Positions 32,549 through 41,297 of a stretch of 64,000 nucleotides of DNA are shown here, piece by piece. Within the stretch, counting starts at the first letter, position 1; every line of letters begins with the position of its first letter. Below the pieces are notes generated by a model. It searched no databases, was not told the origin of the DNA, and saw nothing but the letters and a program-made list of their open reading frames with translations. The position numbers and the translations under genes were made by a program. Source of the DNA: Pseudomonas viridiflava (GTDB lineage: Bacteria; Pseudomonadota; Gammaproteobacteria; Pseudomonadales; Pseudomonadaceae); the NCBI RefSeq assembly GCF_900590755.1, contig NZ_UUOC01000052.1, forward strand, positions 186,001 through 250,000. The letters are read 5' to 3'.

Positions 32549-34087
32549 ATGGGCATAACTCAACTGAAATCCGTCTTGCCACGAGAACTGCTCGCTTCCG
32601 TAGTGGTTTTCCTCGTGGCGCTGCCTCTGTGCATGGGTATCGCCATTGCCTCGGGCATGCCGCCAGCCAAGGGGCTGATCACCGGCATCATCGGCGGTCT
32701 GGTGGTCGGCTGGCTGGCCGGTTCGCCGCTTCAGGTCAGTGGTCCCGCTGCGGGGTTGGCGGTGTTGGTGTTTGAAGTGGTGCGCGAACATGGCATGGCC
32801 ATGCTTGGCCCGATCCTGTTACTGGCGGGGATACTGCAGATCCTGGCCGGTCGTCTCAAGCTTGGCTGCTGGTTTCGGGTAACCGCGCCAGCAGTGGTTT
32901 ACGGCATGTTGGCTGGTATCGGTGTGCTGATCGTGTTGTCTCAGGCCCATGTCATGTTCGACGGCGGGCCGAAACCCTCCGGGCTGGATAACTTGATCGG
33001 CTTCCCTTCGACACTGCTTGGCGCTGTCGGGCCGGGCACTGGCATGCAGGCCGGTATCCTTGGCCTGGGTACGATTCTGGTGATGTGGCTGTGGGATAAA
33101 TTCCGCCCGCAATCCCTGCGTTTCGTGCCCGGTGCATTGCTGGGTGTGGGTTTGGCGACGTTTGCGAGTCTCGCGCTGGCGTTGCAGGTCAAGCGTGTGG
33201 AAGTCCCGGACAACCTGGCAGACGCCATCGACTGGCTGCGTCCGGCTGACTTGATGAGCCTGGCCGATCCGGCGATTCTGATCGCTGCCTTTGCGGTTGC
33301 CTTTATCGCCAGCGCCGAAACCCTGCTGTCCGCCGCTGCGGTGGATCGCATGCATGACGGCCAGCGCTCGGATTTCGACAAGGAACTCAGTGCTCAGGGC
33401 GTCGGTAACGTGCTCTGCGGCTTGGTGGGCGCACTGCCCATGACCGGCGTGATCGTGCGCAGCTCGGCCAACGTGCAGGCTGGCGCGACCACGCGGATGT
33501 CGGCGATGTTCCACGGTTTATGGCTGCTGGCGTTTGTGTTGTTGCTGTCCAGCGTGCTGCAAAGCATTCCGGTGGCAAGTCTGGCAGGCGTGCTGGTGTA
33601 CACCGGCTGCAAGCTGGTGGACCTCAAGGCGTTTCGTGGCCTGGGTCGTTATGGCCGGATGCCGATGTTCACCTACGCGGCCACGGCTGCGGCGATCATC
33701 TTCACCGACTTGCTGACCGGCGTGCTGGTAGGTTTCGGCATGACACTGGTCAAGCTGGCGCTGCAAGCGGCGCGCTTGAAGATCAGCCTGGTGCCAAGGG
33801 AAGCCGAGGGCGAGTTTGAATTGCGCATGGTCGGTTCGGCCACCTTCCTCAAGGTGCCAGCGTTGACCAAAGTGCTGGGCAGCATCCCCGCTGGCAGCAC
33901 CGTGCATGTGCCGTTGAGCAACCTGAGCTACATCGACCACTCTTGCCTTGAGCTACTGGAAGAATGGGGCCGCGCCAACGCCGCTCAAGGTTCGCGATTG
34001 ATCATCGAACCGCGTGGGTTGAAGCGCAGGTTGGAGGGGAGATTGACCACGACGACCGGGGTTGGGTCAGCAGCGTCCCAGGCTTGA
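32549..34087 (+). CDS. SulP-family anion transporter (sulfate/bicarbonate)
   Basis: 512 residues. Membrane part (residues ~10-390) has the SulP signature LVALPLCMGIAIASGMPPAKGLITGIIGGLVVGWLAG and AFIASAETLLSAAAVDRMHDGQRSDFDKEL. The C-terminal STAS domain (residues ~400-500; VPLSNLSYIDHSCLELLEEW) regulates transport. Partnering with the adjacent carbonic anhydrase suggests bicarbonate rather than sulfate as substrate, which is inference from context. The stop precedes a type C REPIN by 11 bases. Confidence 0.9.
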   Translation: MGITQLKSVLPRELLASVVVFLVALPLCMGIAIASGMPPAKGLITGIIGGLVVGWLAGSPLQVSGPAAGLAVLVFEVVREHGMAMLGPILLLAGILQILAGRLKLGCWFRVTAPAVVYGMLAGIGVLIVLSQAHVMFDGGPKPSGLDNLIGFPSTLLGAVGPGTGMQAGILGLGTILVMWLWDKFRPQSLRFVPGALLGVGLATFASLALALQVKRVEVPDNLADAIDWLRPADLMSLADPAILIAAFAVAFIASAETLLSAAAVDRMHDGQRSDFDKELSAQGVGNVLCGLVGALPMTGVIVRSSANVQAGATTRMSAMFHGLWLLAFVLLLSSVLQSIPVASLAGVLVYTGCKLVDLKAFRGLGRYGRMPMFTYAATAAAIIFTDLLTGVLVGFGMTLVKLALQAARLKISLVPREAEGEFELRMVGSATFLKVPALTKVLGSIPAGSTVHVPLSNLSYIDHSCLELLEEWGRANAAQGSRLIIEPRGLKRRLEGRLTTTTGVGSAASQA

Positions 34088-34098
34088 TAGACAGTCCC

Positions 34099-34187
34099 GT
34101 TGGAGCGAGGCTTGCCCGCGAACCAGCCACCTCGGTATGCCAGATACACTGAGGTGGCTGGTTCGCGGGCAAGCCTCGCTCCAACAG
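34099..34187. repeat. REPIN, type C, with 35-bp perfect arms
   Basis: Bases 34099-34133 and 34151-34185 are exact reverse complements over 35 positions with a 17-base loop. The arms extend well beyond the usual 24-bp REP into CCAGCCACCTC and its complement. Confidence 0.92.
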
Positions 34188-34199
34188 AGCTACCTGTTC

Positions 34200-34844
34200 C
34201 TACCCCCGATCCAACTCCAGCCCGATCCCCAGCTGTCGCGACAGGCACGGCCAGCGTTTCCACGCGGCTTCGGTGTCCGGGCTGGTGAGGCGGTCGCGGT
34301 AGGCTTCGACCGAGTCCAGCGCGAAGCTTTCCTCATCAAGCAATTGATCCACGGCGTGATGCACCGCTTCATCCAGTTGGTTGGCGAATGCTTCACCGAT
34401 CAATTGATGAGCAATGACGCTGGCCACCGTCGTGTTCGACGGGATCAGCGGCTGGCCGAAATGCTTGATGTACAGGTCGTTGACTTCTTCAACCAGCCGG
34501 TGCGCCAGATAGGCTTCGTCCAGCAGGCTGTCCAGCCCTTCGTGACCGTCCATGATTGCCGGTGGTGCAGTGAAAAAATGCTCGGCGATTTTCAGGACCG
34601 GTTTGATTTGCCCTTCAATGCCGGCCTCGATGGAAACCTGGTGGGCGGCGTCGAGCAGGTCGGGCACCAGATCGATATAAGCGCTGACAAAACGCGTCAG
34701 CACGCCACGGGCATCGACGTCCGGAAGGTCGATGGCGGGATGAAGATGGGGTAACTGGGTTTCAAGTTGACGCAACAATTGGCCGGTCGCGGCCTCGTGT
34801 TGTTGGGCACGTTGAATCTGCTCGCGCAAAGCGGCGGTGTTCAT
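34200..34844 (-). CDS. Conserved Pseudomonas protein of unknown function
   Basis: 214 residues, no signal peptide, no transmembrane segment and no recognisable domain. The sequence is acidic and helical with many leucines and glutamines (MNTAALREQIQRAQQHEAAT, LPHLHPAIDLPDVDARGVLTRF, LLDEAYLAHRLVEEVNDLY). It lies between the SulP and coxB genes, converging on SulP and divergent from coxB. In P. aeruginosa a gene of similar position (PA0104 by memory) precedes coxB, so it is probably conserved. Function unknown. Confidence 0.8.
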   Translation of the reverse strand: MNTAALREQIQRAQQHEAATGQLLRQLETQLPHLHPAIDLPDVDARGVLTRFVSAYIDLVPDLLDAAHQVSIEAGIEGQIKPVLKIAEHFFTAPPAIMDGHEGLDSLLDEAYLAHRLVEEVNDLYIKHFGQPLIPSNTTVASVIAHQLIGEAFANQLDEAVHHAVDQLLDEESFALDSVEAYRDRLTSPDTEAAWKRWPCLSRQLGIGLELDRG

Positions 34845-35220
34845 GAAAGCTCCTGACAGCGGAAAACCAGGTACGGTTTGGGGAGTTGATACGTTAGCCT
34901 GCTTACGCCAAAAGCTAAGACATATTTGTCATAACAAGTTCACATTTATGTGCGTTGGCTATTAAAAACGCCTTATCTGCCAAATATGCCGCTGAAATAT
35001 CGGCATGAGCGCTTCTGTGTAGACCATTTTTGAGATTTCGCCAGTGCGTTGCGCAGCTTCGGTCCCTGTCTATACTCGGTTTTGACGGAAGTTGGCTGAT
35101 GGCCGCCGAACCACGGACGCAAGTCTGGCGCGGCCTCGGGCGATATTTGTAGTAGTGACAGCCGACTCCCTTAACCGCAGGTGCGAGCCTGTGGAATAAA
35201 AAGAACAAGGGGGATCCGCA
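34845..35220. other. 376-bp spacer before coxB with cox promoter
   Basis: It holds the promoter of the cox operon and of the divergent gene ending at 34200. No gene or REPIN is seen. A short inverted repeat ATGCCG/CGGCAT is at 34986-34991 and 35001-35006. The coxB leader is about 110-140 bases if the -10 box at 35070 is used. Confidence 0.6.
35070..35076 (+). promoter_or_regulatory. Candidate RpoS-dependent -10 of the cox operon
   Basis: CTATACT preceded by GT is the classic sigma-S -10 element and is ~145 bp before the coxB start. The aa3 oxidase of P. aeruginosa is known to depend on RpoS, which supports this call; no -35 match is clear. Confidence 0.55.
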
Positions 35221-36345
35221 ATGATGCGACGTCCGCATGTCTGGATGTCGCTCCTGTTGTGGTCGGTATTTGGTCAGGCCCAGGCGGCCTGGACTACGAA
35301 CATGGCGCCCGGAGCGACACAGGTCAGCAACGCGGTATTCGATCTGCACATGATCATTTTCTGGATCTGTGTGGTGATCGGCATCGTGGTGTTTGGCGCG
35401 ATGTTCTGGTCAATGATCGTGCACCGGCGCTCGACCGGTCAGACGGCTGCGCATTTCCATGAAAACACCACCGTGGAAATCCTCTGGACGCTCGTTCCAT
35501 TGCTGATTCTGGTGGCGATGGCCATTCCTGCGACAAAAACCCTGATCGAAATGTACGACAACACTGAGTCGGATCTGGACATCCAGATCACCGGCTATCA
35601 GTGGAAGTGGCATTACAAATATCTGGGTCAGGACGTCGAATTCTTCAGCAATCTGGCCACCACCACTGAGCAAATCCACAACCGCGACGATAAAGGCGAG
35701 CACTATCTGCTGGAAGTCGATCAGCCGCTGGTGCTGCCCGTAGGCGAGAAAGTCCGCTTTCTGGTCACCGGTGCTGACGTTATCCATTCCTGGTGGGTGC
35801 CAGCCTTCGCGGTCAAGCGCGATGCAATCCCCGGCTTCATGAACGAGGCCTGGACCCGCATCGAGAAGCCCGGCATCTATCGGGGGCAATGCACCGAGTT
35901 GTGCGGCAAGGACCATGGCTTCATGCCGATTGTGGTGGAAGCCAAAAGCAAGGCGGATTTCGACACCTGGCTGGCGGGTCGCAAGGAAGAGAGCGCCAAG
36001 CTCAAGGAGCTCACCAGCAAGGAATGGACGATGGAAGAGTTGGTGGCGCGCGGTGACAAGGTCTACCACACCGCCTGTGTCGCCTGTCATCAGGCCGAAG
36101 GCCAGGGTTTGCCGCCACTGTTCCCAGCGCTCAAGGGCTCAAAAACCGCCACCGGACCCAAAGATGGACACCTGAAAACCGTCTTCAACGGCAGACCGGG
36201 CACCGCCATGGCCGCGTTCGGCAAGCAGCTGTCGGAAGTGGATATTGCAGCGGTGGTCACCTACGAGCGCCACGCCTGGGGTAACAACACCGGCGACATG
36301 GTGACCCCATCTGATGTGCTGGCGCTGAAAGAGGCGCAGAAATGA
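35221..36345 (+). CDS. coxB: Cytochrome c oxidase subunit II with fused cytochrome c domain
   Basis: 374 residues: signal peptide, two membrane helices (residues ~43-65 and ~85-105), a CuA domain and a C-terminal cytochrome c. CuA ligands are H189, C224, E226, C228, H232 and M235 (HSWWVPAFAV, CTELCGKDHGFM). The heme site is CVACH (C286, C289, H290). It accepts electrons from cytochrome c and passes them to CoxA. It is the first gene of the cox cluster; REPINs follow in several of the junctions downstream. Confidence 0.96.
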   Translation: MMRRPHVWMSLLLWSVFGQAQAAWTTNMAPGATQVSNAVFDLHMIIFWICVVIGIVVFGAMFWSMIVHRRSTGQTAAHFHENTTVEILWTLVPLLILVAMAIPATKTLIEMYDNTESDLDIQITGYQWKWHYKYLGQDVEFFSNLATTTEQIHNRDDKGEHYLLEVDQPLVLPVGEKVRFLVTGADVIHSWWVPAFAVKRDAIPGFMNEAWTRIEKPGIYRGQCTELCGKDHGFMPIVVEAKSKADFDTWLAGRKEESAKLKELTSKEWTMEELVARGDKVYHTACVACHQAEGQGLPPLFPALKGSKTATGPKDGHLKTVFNGRPGTAMAAFGKQLSEVDIAAVVTYERHAWGNNTGDMVTPSDVLALKEAQK

Positions 36346-36361
36346 AAACGCCGATCCATAC

Positions 36362-36435
36362 CTGTAGGAGCTGCCGGAGGCTGCGAATGGATGTCACTGA
36401 AACACCGCTTTCGCAGCCTTCGGCAGCTCCTACAG
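36362..36435. repeat. REPIN, type A, between coxB and coxA
   Basis: Left arm GTAGGAGCTGCCGGAGGCTG from 36364; right arm ends 36433. It fills most of the 127-bp coxB-coxA gap. Confidence 0.88.
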
Positions 36436-36472
36436 ATCGGGTTTCAATCAGGAATGTGGCAGGAGAAACACC

Positions 36473-38065
36473 ATGAGCACTGTCATCGATGACCACAGCG
36501 TCGCTGGCCATGACCACGTGCACGGCCCGGCTAAAGGGCTGATGCGCTGGGTGCTGACGACCAATCACAAGGACATCGGCACGCTGTACCTGTGGTTCAG
36601 CTTCACCATGTTCCTGCTGGGTGGATCATTTGCCATGGTGATCCGTGCCGAGCTGTTCCAGCCCGGGCTGCAAGTCGTCGAGCCAGCGTTTTTCAACCAG
36701 ATGACCACCATGCACGGCCTGATCATGGTGTTTGGCGCGGTGATGCCTGCCTTTGTCGGCCTGGCGAACTGGATGATCCCGCTGATGATCGGCGCCCCGG
36801 ACATGGCCCTGCCGAGGATGAACAACTTCAGCTTCTGGCTCCTGCCAGCGGCCTTCGCCTTGCTGGTCTCGACACTTTTCAGTCCCGGCGGCGGCCCCAA
36901 CTTCGGCTGGACCTTCTACGCTCCACTGTCTACGACCTACGCACCCGAAAGCGTGACGTTCTTCATATTTGCCATTCACATGATGGGCATCAGTTCGATC
37001 ATGGGTGCGATCAACGTCGTGGCAACGATTCTCAACCTGCGGGCGCCGGGCATGACCTTGATGAAAATGCCGCTGTTTGTCTGGACCTGGCTGATCACCG
37101 CCTTCCTGCTGATCGCAGTCATGCCGGTGCTCGCCGGTTGCGTGACCATGATGCTGATGGACATCCATTTCGGCACCAGTTTCTTCAGCGCGGCGGGCGG
37201 CGGCGACCCGGTGCTGTTCCAGCATGTGTTCTGGTTTTTCGGCCATCCGGAGGTGTACATCATGATCCTCCCCGCCTTCGGCGCGATCAGCTCGATCATC
37301 CCGGCGTTCTCTCGCAAGCCGCTGTTTGGCTACACCTCCATGGTCTACGCCACAGCGAGCATCGCCTTTTTGTCGTTTCTGGTCTGGGCGCATCACATGT
37401 TCGTGGTGGGCATACCGTTGGTGGGTGAGCTGTTCTTCATGTACGCCACCATGCTCATCGCCGTACCCACGGGGGTGAAGGTGTTCAACTGGGTCAGCAC
37501 CATGTGGCAGGGCTCGCTGACCTTCGAAACGCCGATGCTGTTCGCGGTGGCGTTCGTGATCCTGTTCAGCATCGGTGGTTTCTCCGGGCTGATGCTGGCC
37601 ATCGCTCCGGCTGACTTTCAGTATCAGGACACCTACTTTGTGGTTGCCCACTTCCATTACGTGCTGGTGCCGGGGGCGATTTTCGGGATTTTCGCGTCGG
37701 CCTATTACTGGCTGCCCAAGTGGACCGGGCACATGTACGACGAAACCCTGGGCAAGCTGCATTTCTGGTTGTCATTCGTGGGCATGAACATGGCGTTCTT
37801 CCCAATGCATTTCGTGGGGCTGGCAGGCATGCCGCGCCGCGTGCCGGACTACAACCTGCAATTTGCCGACTTCAATATGGTGTCGTCCATCGGGGCTTTT
37901 ACTTTTGGTGCGACGCAGATTTTCTTCCTGTTCATCGTGATCAAGACCATTCGCGGCGGCCCTCCGGCCCCGGCTAAACCCTGGGATGGCGCTGAAGGGC
38001 TGGAATGGAGCATCCCCTCGCCCGCGCCTTATCACACCTTCACCACACCGCCGGAGGTGAAATGA
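36473..38065 (+). CDS. coxA: Cytochrome c oxidase subunit I (aa3 type)
   Basis: 530 residues, 12 membrane helices. Heme and copper ligand histidines are visible: TTMHGLIMVFG, FWFFGHPEVYIMILPAFG (CuB His with cross-linked Tyr), HHMFVVG and VVAHFHYVLVPG. The D-channel NxxxxN motif is in the early helices, and the K-channel lysine is in helix VIII as usual in type A oxidases. It reduces O2 to water while pumping protons, in the inner membrane. RBS AGGAGAA is upstream at 36461-36467. Confidence 0.97.
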   Translation: MSTVIDDHSVAGHDHVHGPAKGLMRWVLTTNHKDIGTLYLWFSFTMFLLGGSFAMVIRAELFQPGLQVVEPAFFNQMTTMHGLIMVFGAVMPAFVGLANWMIPLMIGAPDMALPRMNNFSFWLLPAAFALLVSTLFSPGGGPNFGWTFYAPLSTTYAPESVTFFIFAIHMMGISSIMGAINVVATILNLRAPGMTLMKMPLFVWTWLITAFLLIAVMPVLAGCVTMMLMDIHFGTSFFSAAGGGDPVLFQHVFWFFGHPEVYIMILPAFGAISSIIPAFSRKPLFGYTSMVYATASIAFLSFLVWAHHMFVVGIPLVGELFFMYATMLIAVPTGVKVFNWVSTMWQGSLTFETPMLFAVAFVILFSIGGFSGLMLAIAPADFQYQDTYFVVAHFHYVLVPGAIFGIFASAYYWLPKWTGHMYDETLGKLHFWLSFVGMNMAFFPMHFVGLAGMPRRVPDYNLQFADFNMVSSIGAFTFGATQIFFLFIVIKTIRGGPPAPAKPWDGAEGLEWSIPSPAPYHTFTTPPEVK

Positions 38066-38081
38066 AGATCCGTGCGCATCT

Positions 38082-38175
38082 CTGTTGGAGCGAGGCTTGC
38101 CCGCGAAGAGGCCGGTACATCCACCCAAAATATCGAGGCAGGAACATTGCCTTCTCGGGCAAGCCTCGCTCCAAC
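38082..38175. repeat. REPIN, type C, between coxA and ctaG
   Basis: Left arm GTTGGAGCGAGGCTTGCCCG from 38084, right arm ends 38175 with one change (TTCTCGGGCAAG). It fills nearly all of the 124-bp gap and ends directly before the ctaG ribosome site. Confidence 0.88.
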
Positions 38176-38189
38176 GGGGGGGCACCGAA

Positions 38190-38735
38190 ATGACTCATTC
38201 CCACCCCCTCAGAAGTCTGATCACCCGCCTGCTCCTGGTGGTCGTGGTGATGTTCGCCTTCGGTTTCGCGCTGGTGCCGTTGTACGACGTGATGTGCAAG
38301 GCGTTCGGCATCAATGGCAAGACCGGCGATGCTTATTCCGGGGCGCAGATGATTGATGAAAGCCGTCAGGTCCGGGTGCAGTTTTTATCGACTAACGCGG
38401 TGGACATGGTCTGGGGTTTTTATCCCAAGGCCGAGCAACTGGACGTGCACCCCGGCGCGGTGAACGAGATGTTGTTCGTCGCCCAGAACCCCACTGACCA
38501 GCCCATGACCGCCCAGGCAGTGCCGAGCATTTCTCCGGGCAGCGCAGCGGTGTATTTCCACAAGACCGAGTGCTTCTGCTTCACCCAGCAGGTGCTGCAA
38601 CCGGGCCAGCGTATCGAAATGCCGGTGCGTTTCATCGTTGACCGCGATCTGCCCAAGGACGTGAAACACCTGACGCTGGGTTACACGCTGTTCAACATCA
38701 CGGCCCGCAAACCCGTCGCTAGCAGCGGGGGTTAA
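38190..38735 (+). CDS. ctaG: Cytochrome c oxidase assembly factor (Cox11)
   Basis: 181 residues from ATG 38190, with a G-run (38176-38182) as the ribosome site. One membrane helix (residues ~10-30) is followed by a periplasmic domain. Copper-binding cysteines are C128 and C130 in KTECFCFTQQ, the CFCF motif of Cox11, which inserts copper into the CuB site of subunit I. A longer open frame starting at 38085 comes from the REPIN and is not the true start. Confidence 0.92.
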   Translation: MTHSHPLRSLITRLLLVVVVMFAFGFALVPLYDVMCKAFGINGKTGDAYSGAQMIDESRQVRVQFLSTNAVDMVWGFYPKAEQLDVHPGAVNEMLFVAQNPTDQPMTAQAVPSISPGSAAVYFHKTECFCFTQQVLQPGQRIEMPVRFIVDRDLPKDVKHLTLGYTLFNITARKPVASSGG

Positions 38736-38746
38736 AGGAGAACGCC

Positions 38747-39634
38747 ATGGCAGCCCACGAGCATTATTACGTTCCGGCCCAGAGCAAATGGCCGATCATC
38801 GCCACGGTCGGCATGCTTGTGACGATGTTCGGGCTGGGGACGTGGTTCAACGACCTGAAGGCCGCGCGGCCTGACTCCCATGGGCCGTGGATCTTCATGG
38901 TCGGTGGGCTGCTGATCGCGTACATGATGTTTGGCTGGTTCGGCACGGTGATCAAAGAAAGCCGCGCCGGGCTATACAGCCCGCAGATGGACCGCTCGTT
39001 TCGCTGGGGTATGAGCTGGTTCATCTTTTCCGAAGTGATGTTCTTTATCGCCTTCTTCGGTGTGCTCTTTTATGTCCGCTATTGGTCAGGGCCGTGGCTC
39101 GGCGGCGAAGGCTCCAAAGGTATTGCCAACATGTTGTGGCCGAATTTCCACTACACCTGGCCGATGCTCAACACCCCGGACCCGAAACTGTATCCCGCGC
39201 CCAAAGGCATCATCGACCCGTGGAAGCTGCCGCTGATCAACACGGTGCTGCTGGTCAGTTCCAGCGTGACGATCACCATCGCCCACCACGCTTTGAAAAG
39301 AGGCCATCGTGGCACGCTGAAGCTGTGGCTGGCGATCACCGTCCTGCTGGGCCTGGGCTTCTTGACGCTACAGGCCGAAGAGTACGTCCACGCTTATCAC
39401 GAGCTGGGCCTGACCCTGGGTTCCGGTATCTATGGCGCGACCTTCTTCATGCTCACCGGCTTTCACGGCGCCCACGTCACCATCGGGACGATCATCCTGT
39501 TCGTGATGCTGATGCGTGTCGTGCGCGGGCATTTCGATGCCGAGCATCAATTCGGCTTCGAAGCGGCGAGTTGGTATTGGCATTTTGTGGATGTGGTGTG
39601 GGTGGGGTTGTTCATATTTGTTTACGTCGTTTGA
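38747..39634 (+). CDS. coxC: Cytochrome c oxidase subunit III
   Basis: 295 residues with seven predicted membrane helices, opening with EHYYVPAQSKWPIIATVGMLVTMFGLGTWFN. It has FRWGMSWFIFSEVMFFIAFFGVLFYVRY and GFHGAHVTIGTIIL, diagnostic of subunit III. It stabilises the CoxA/CoxB core and the oxygen path. RBS AAAGGAG is directly upstream at 38735-38741, only 11 bases after ctaG. A type A REPIN follows the stop by 7 bases. Confidence 0.96.
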   Translation: MAAHEHYYVPAQSKWPIIATVGMLVTMFGLGTWFNDLKAARPDSHGPWIFMVGGLLIAYMMFGWFGTVIKESRAGLYSPQMDRSFRWGMSWFIFSEVMFFIAFFGVLFYVRYWSGPWLGGEGSKGIANMLWPNFHYTWPMLNTPDPKLYPAPKGIIDPWKLPLINTVLLVSSSVTITIAHHALKRGHRGTLKLWLAITVLLGLGFLTLQAEEYVHAYHELGLTLGSGIYGATFFMLTGFHGAHVTIGTIILFVMLMRVVRGHFDAEHQFGFEAASWYWHFVDVVWVGLFIFVYVV

Positions 39635-39640
39635 CGACCC

Positions 39641-39712
39641 GTAGGAGCTGCCGAAGGCTGCGAATGGATATTCCTGACACATCGCCTTCGCAGCCTGCGG
39701 CAGCTCCTACAG
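39641..39712. repeat. REPIN, type A, after coxC
   Basis: GTAGGAGCTGCCGAAGGCTG from 39641; right arm ends 39710. It sits between coxC (plus) and the DUF2909 gene (minus), abutting both. Confidence 0.88.
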
Positions 39713-39715
39713 GTT

Positions 39716-39904
39716 TTATCCCAACCGGCCGCTGTAGAAGCCCCAGGTAATCAACGCCAGGGTTATCGCCGCCAGGCTGACGCGGATGGTGAGGGCTTTG
39801 AGCAATCGGGTTGAGTGGCTGTCGTCCTTGACCAGAAAGAACAGGCCGCTGAACAGGCTGGTCAGGGTGGCGAAGAACATAAGCACAATCGCTGCTTTGA
39901 GCAT
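39716..39904 (-). CDS. Small twin-transmembrane protein (DUF2909 type)
   Basis: 62 residues with two hydrophobic segments (AAIVLMFFATLTSLFSGLFFL near 4-24 and LAAITLALITWGFYSGRL near 45-60) joined by a charged loop VKDDSHSTRLLKALTIR. This is the DUF2909 layout found beside cox genes in pseudomonads. ATG 39904 has CGGAG upstream. It is the only gene on the minus strand within the cox cluster, so it is transcribed against its neighbours. It could assist oxidase assembly; unproven. Confidence 0.75.
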   Translation of the reverse strand: MLKAAIVLMFFATLTSLFSGLFFLVKDDSHSTRLLKALTIRVSLAAITLALITWGFYSGRLG

Positions 39905-39973
39905 GACAACTCCGGGAGCCAACGCGATGCAATGGAGTATAGGTCGGGCAAAAACGTCCAGGCAGGGCGCGTG

Positions 39974-40729
39974 ATGAAGCGTTTTGCCCCTGGTGTCTTG
40001 CCGAGCCTGGTGGTGCTGGCGCTACTGCCTCTGCTGGTTTCCCTGGGTTTCTGGCAACTGGGCCGTGGCGAAGAAAAGCGCGTGATGCTTGCCCACTATG
40101 CCGAGCGTCGGGCCGAGCAGCCGGTGCAGATTGATCAATTAACAACCAGTGATGATCTGGCTTATCGGCGCGTGCAATTGCGAGGGCATTTCGACCCGGA
40201 CCATAGCCTGCTGCTGGACAACAGCACTCGCGATGGCAAAGCAGGTGTCGAGTTGATCCAGCCGTTTGAAGATCAGGTCAGCGGCGTCTGGGCGTGGGTT
40301 AATCGCGGTTGGCTGCCCTGGCCGGATCGGCGCGTGCCGCCAGTGTTCGACACGCCGAAACATGCGCTGAGCCTTCAAGCCTGGGTGTATGTGGTGCCCA
40401 ACACTTTTCAGTTACAGGCTGATAAGGCCAATGCGCCGTGGCCGAGGCTTATCACAGCAGTCGACCCCGGCAAGCTCTGGGCTGAGCTGGGCCGTGAAGG
40501 TTTCCTTCAGGAATTGCGCATGGAATCGGGGCTGGGTGCGTATCGAGTCGATTGGCCGATCGTCGCCATGGGCCCGGAAAAACACCTGGGCTACGCCGTG
40601 CAATGGTTCGCCATGGCCGCCGCGCTGTTTGGGCTTTTTCTGTATCTGGGCTGGCATCAGGCGAAGAACAAGAAAAGCAGACGGGAGGACCCTCATGGGA
40701 ACGGCCATCAACCCAAGCCACATGTCTGA
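39974..40729 (+). CDS. SURF1-family oxidase assembly protein
   Basis: 251 residues from ATG 39974, with GGCAGGG upstream. Two membrane helices flank a periplasmic domain: PSLVVLALLPLLVSLGFWQLGRGEEKR near the N-terminus and HLGYAVQWFAMAAALFGLFLYLGW at the C-terminus. SURF1 signatures are FWQLGRGEEK, AYRRVQLRGHFDP and WAWVNRGWLP. It helps insert heme A into subunit I. It overlaps the next gene by 35 bases. Confidence 0.9.
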   Translation: MKRFAPGVLPSLVVLALLPLLVSLGFWQLGRGEEKRVMLAHYAERRAEQPVQIDQLTTSDDLAYRRVQLRGHFDPDHSLLLDNSTRDGKAGVELIQPFEDQVSGVWAWVNRGWLPWPDRRVPPVFDTPKHALSLQAWVYVVPNTFQLQADKANAPWPRLITAVDPGKLWAELGREGFLQELRMESGLGAYRVDWPIVAMGPEKHLGYAVQWFAMAAALFGLFLYLGWHQAKNKKSRREDPHGNGHQPKPHV

Positions 40730-41288
40730 ACAGCGTCCGCCGCAGAGTCGCCGCAAGGGGCGGTTGCAGCTGATTTTGGTGCTGCTGGTCGCTATCGGTC
40801 CGATGATCCTGGCCACCAGCATGTACAAGTTCAAATTCTGGGTGCCGGACAATCGCAGCTTCCATGGCGAGCTGATTGGCAACGGGCAGAGCCGCGCGGA
40901 TCTGGGCGTGCAGACACAGGAGTCGCGCTGGCAGCTACTGGTCAGCGCCCCCGGAATCTGTGCCGCCGATTGCCAGCAGCTGGTGTATCTGGCCCGGCAG
41001 ATCCAGATCGGCCTTGGTCGGGATGCCGGTCGTGCCAGTCATGCTTTGGCGGTAGCCCAACCGCTGAGCGCCAATTACGACGCGAAACTGAGCCGTGAAT
41101 ACCCGCAGTTGCAGCGCTATTCGCTGGAGCTGTCGCGTTATCAGAAAGCTGCACCCGGCATCGAGATGCCACAACTATGGATCGTCGATCCCCACGGCAA
41201 TCTGGTGTTGCGCTACGGCGCTGAAGTCAACGGCAAGGATTTGCTCAAGGACCTTCGGCAACTGCTGAAACTGTCCAACATCGGATAG
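40695..41288 (+). CDS. Membrane-anchored SCO/thioredoxin-like protein of the cox cluster
   Basis: 197 residues from ATG 40695, which has a strong GGGAGGA six bases upstream; ATG 40722 is an alternative. One membrane segment (residues ~29-47) precedes a periplasmic domain with the cysteine pair CAADC (GICAADCQQLVYLARQIQIGLG), which resembles the CxxxC metal site of SCO proteins, and MPQLWIVDPHGNLVLRYG near the end. I infer a copper-handling or thiol-redox assembly factor. It overlaps the SURF1 gene, which indicates co-translation. Confidence 0.75.
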   Translation: MGTAINPSHMSEQRPPQSRRKGRLQLILVLLVAIGPMILATSMYKFKFWVPDNRSFHGELIGNGQSRADLGVQTQESRWQLLVSAPGICAADCQQLVYLARQIQIGLGRDAGRASHALAVAQPLSANYDAKLSREYPQLQRYSLELSRYQKAAPGIEMPQLWIVDPHGNLVLRYGAEVNGKDLLKDLRQLLKLSNIG

Positions 41289-41297
41289 AGGTTGATC

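Noticed and set aside
36626..37762. 378-codon frame antisense to coxA
   Set aside because: coxA has every heme and copper ligand; the antisense frame is rich in His/Asp/Glu with no domain.
38085..38189. 35-residue N-terminal extension of CtaG
   Set aside because: It is a translation of the type C REPIN; the family start with the membrane helix is at 38190.
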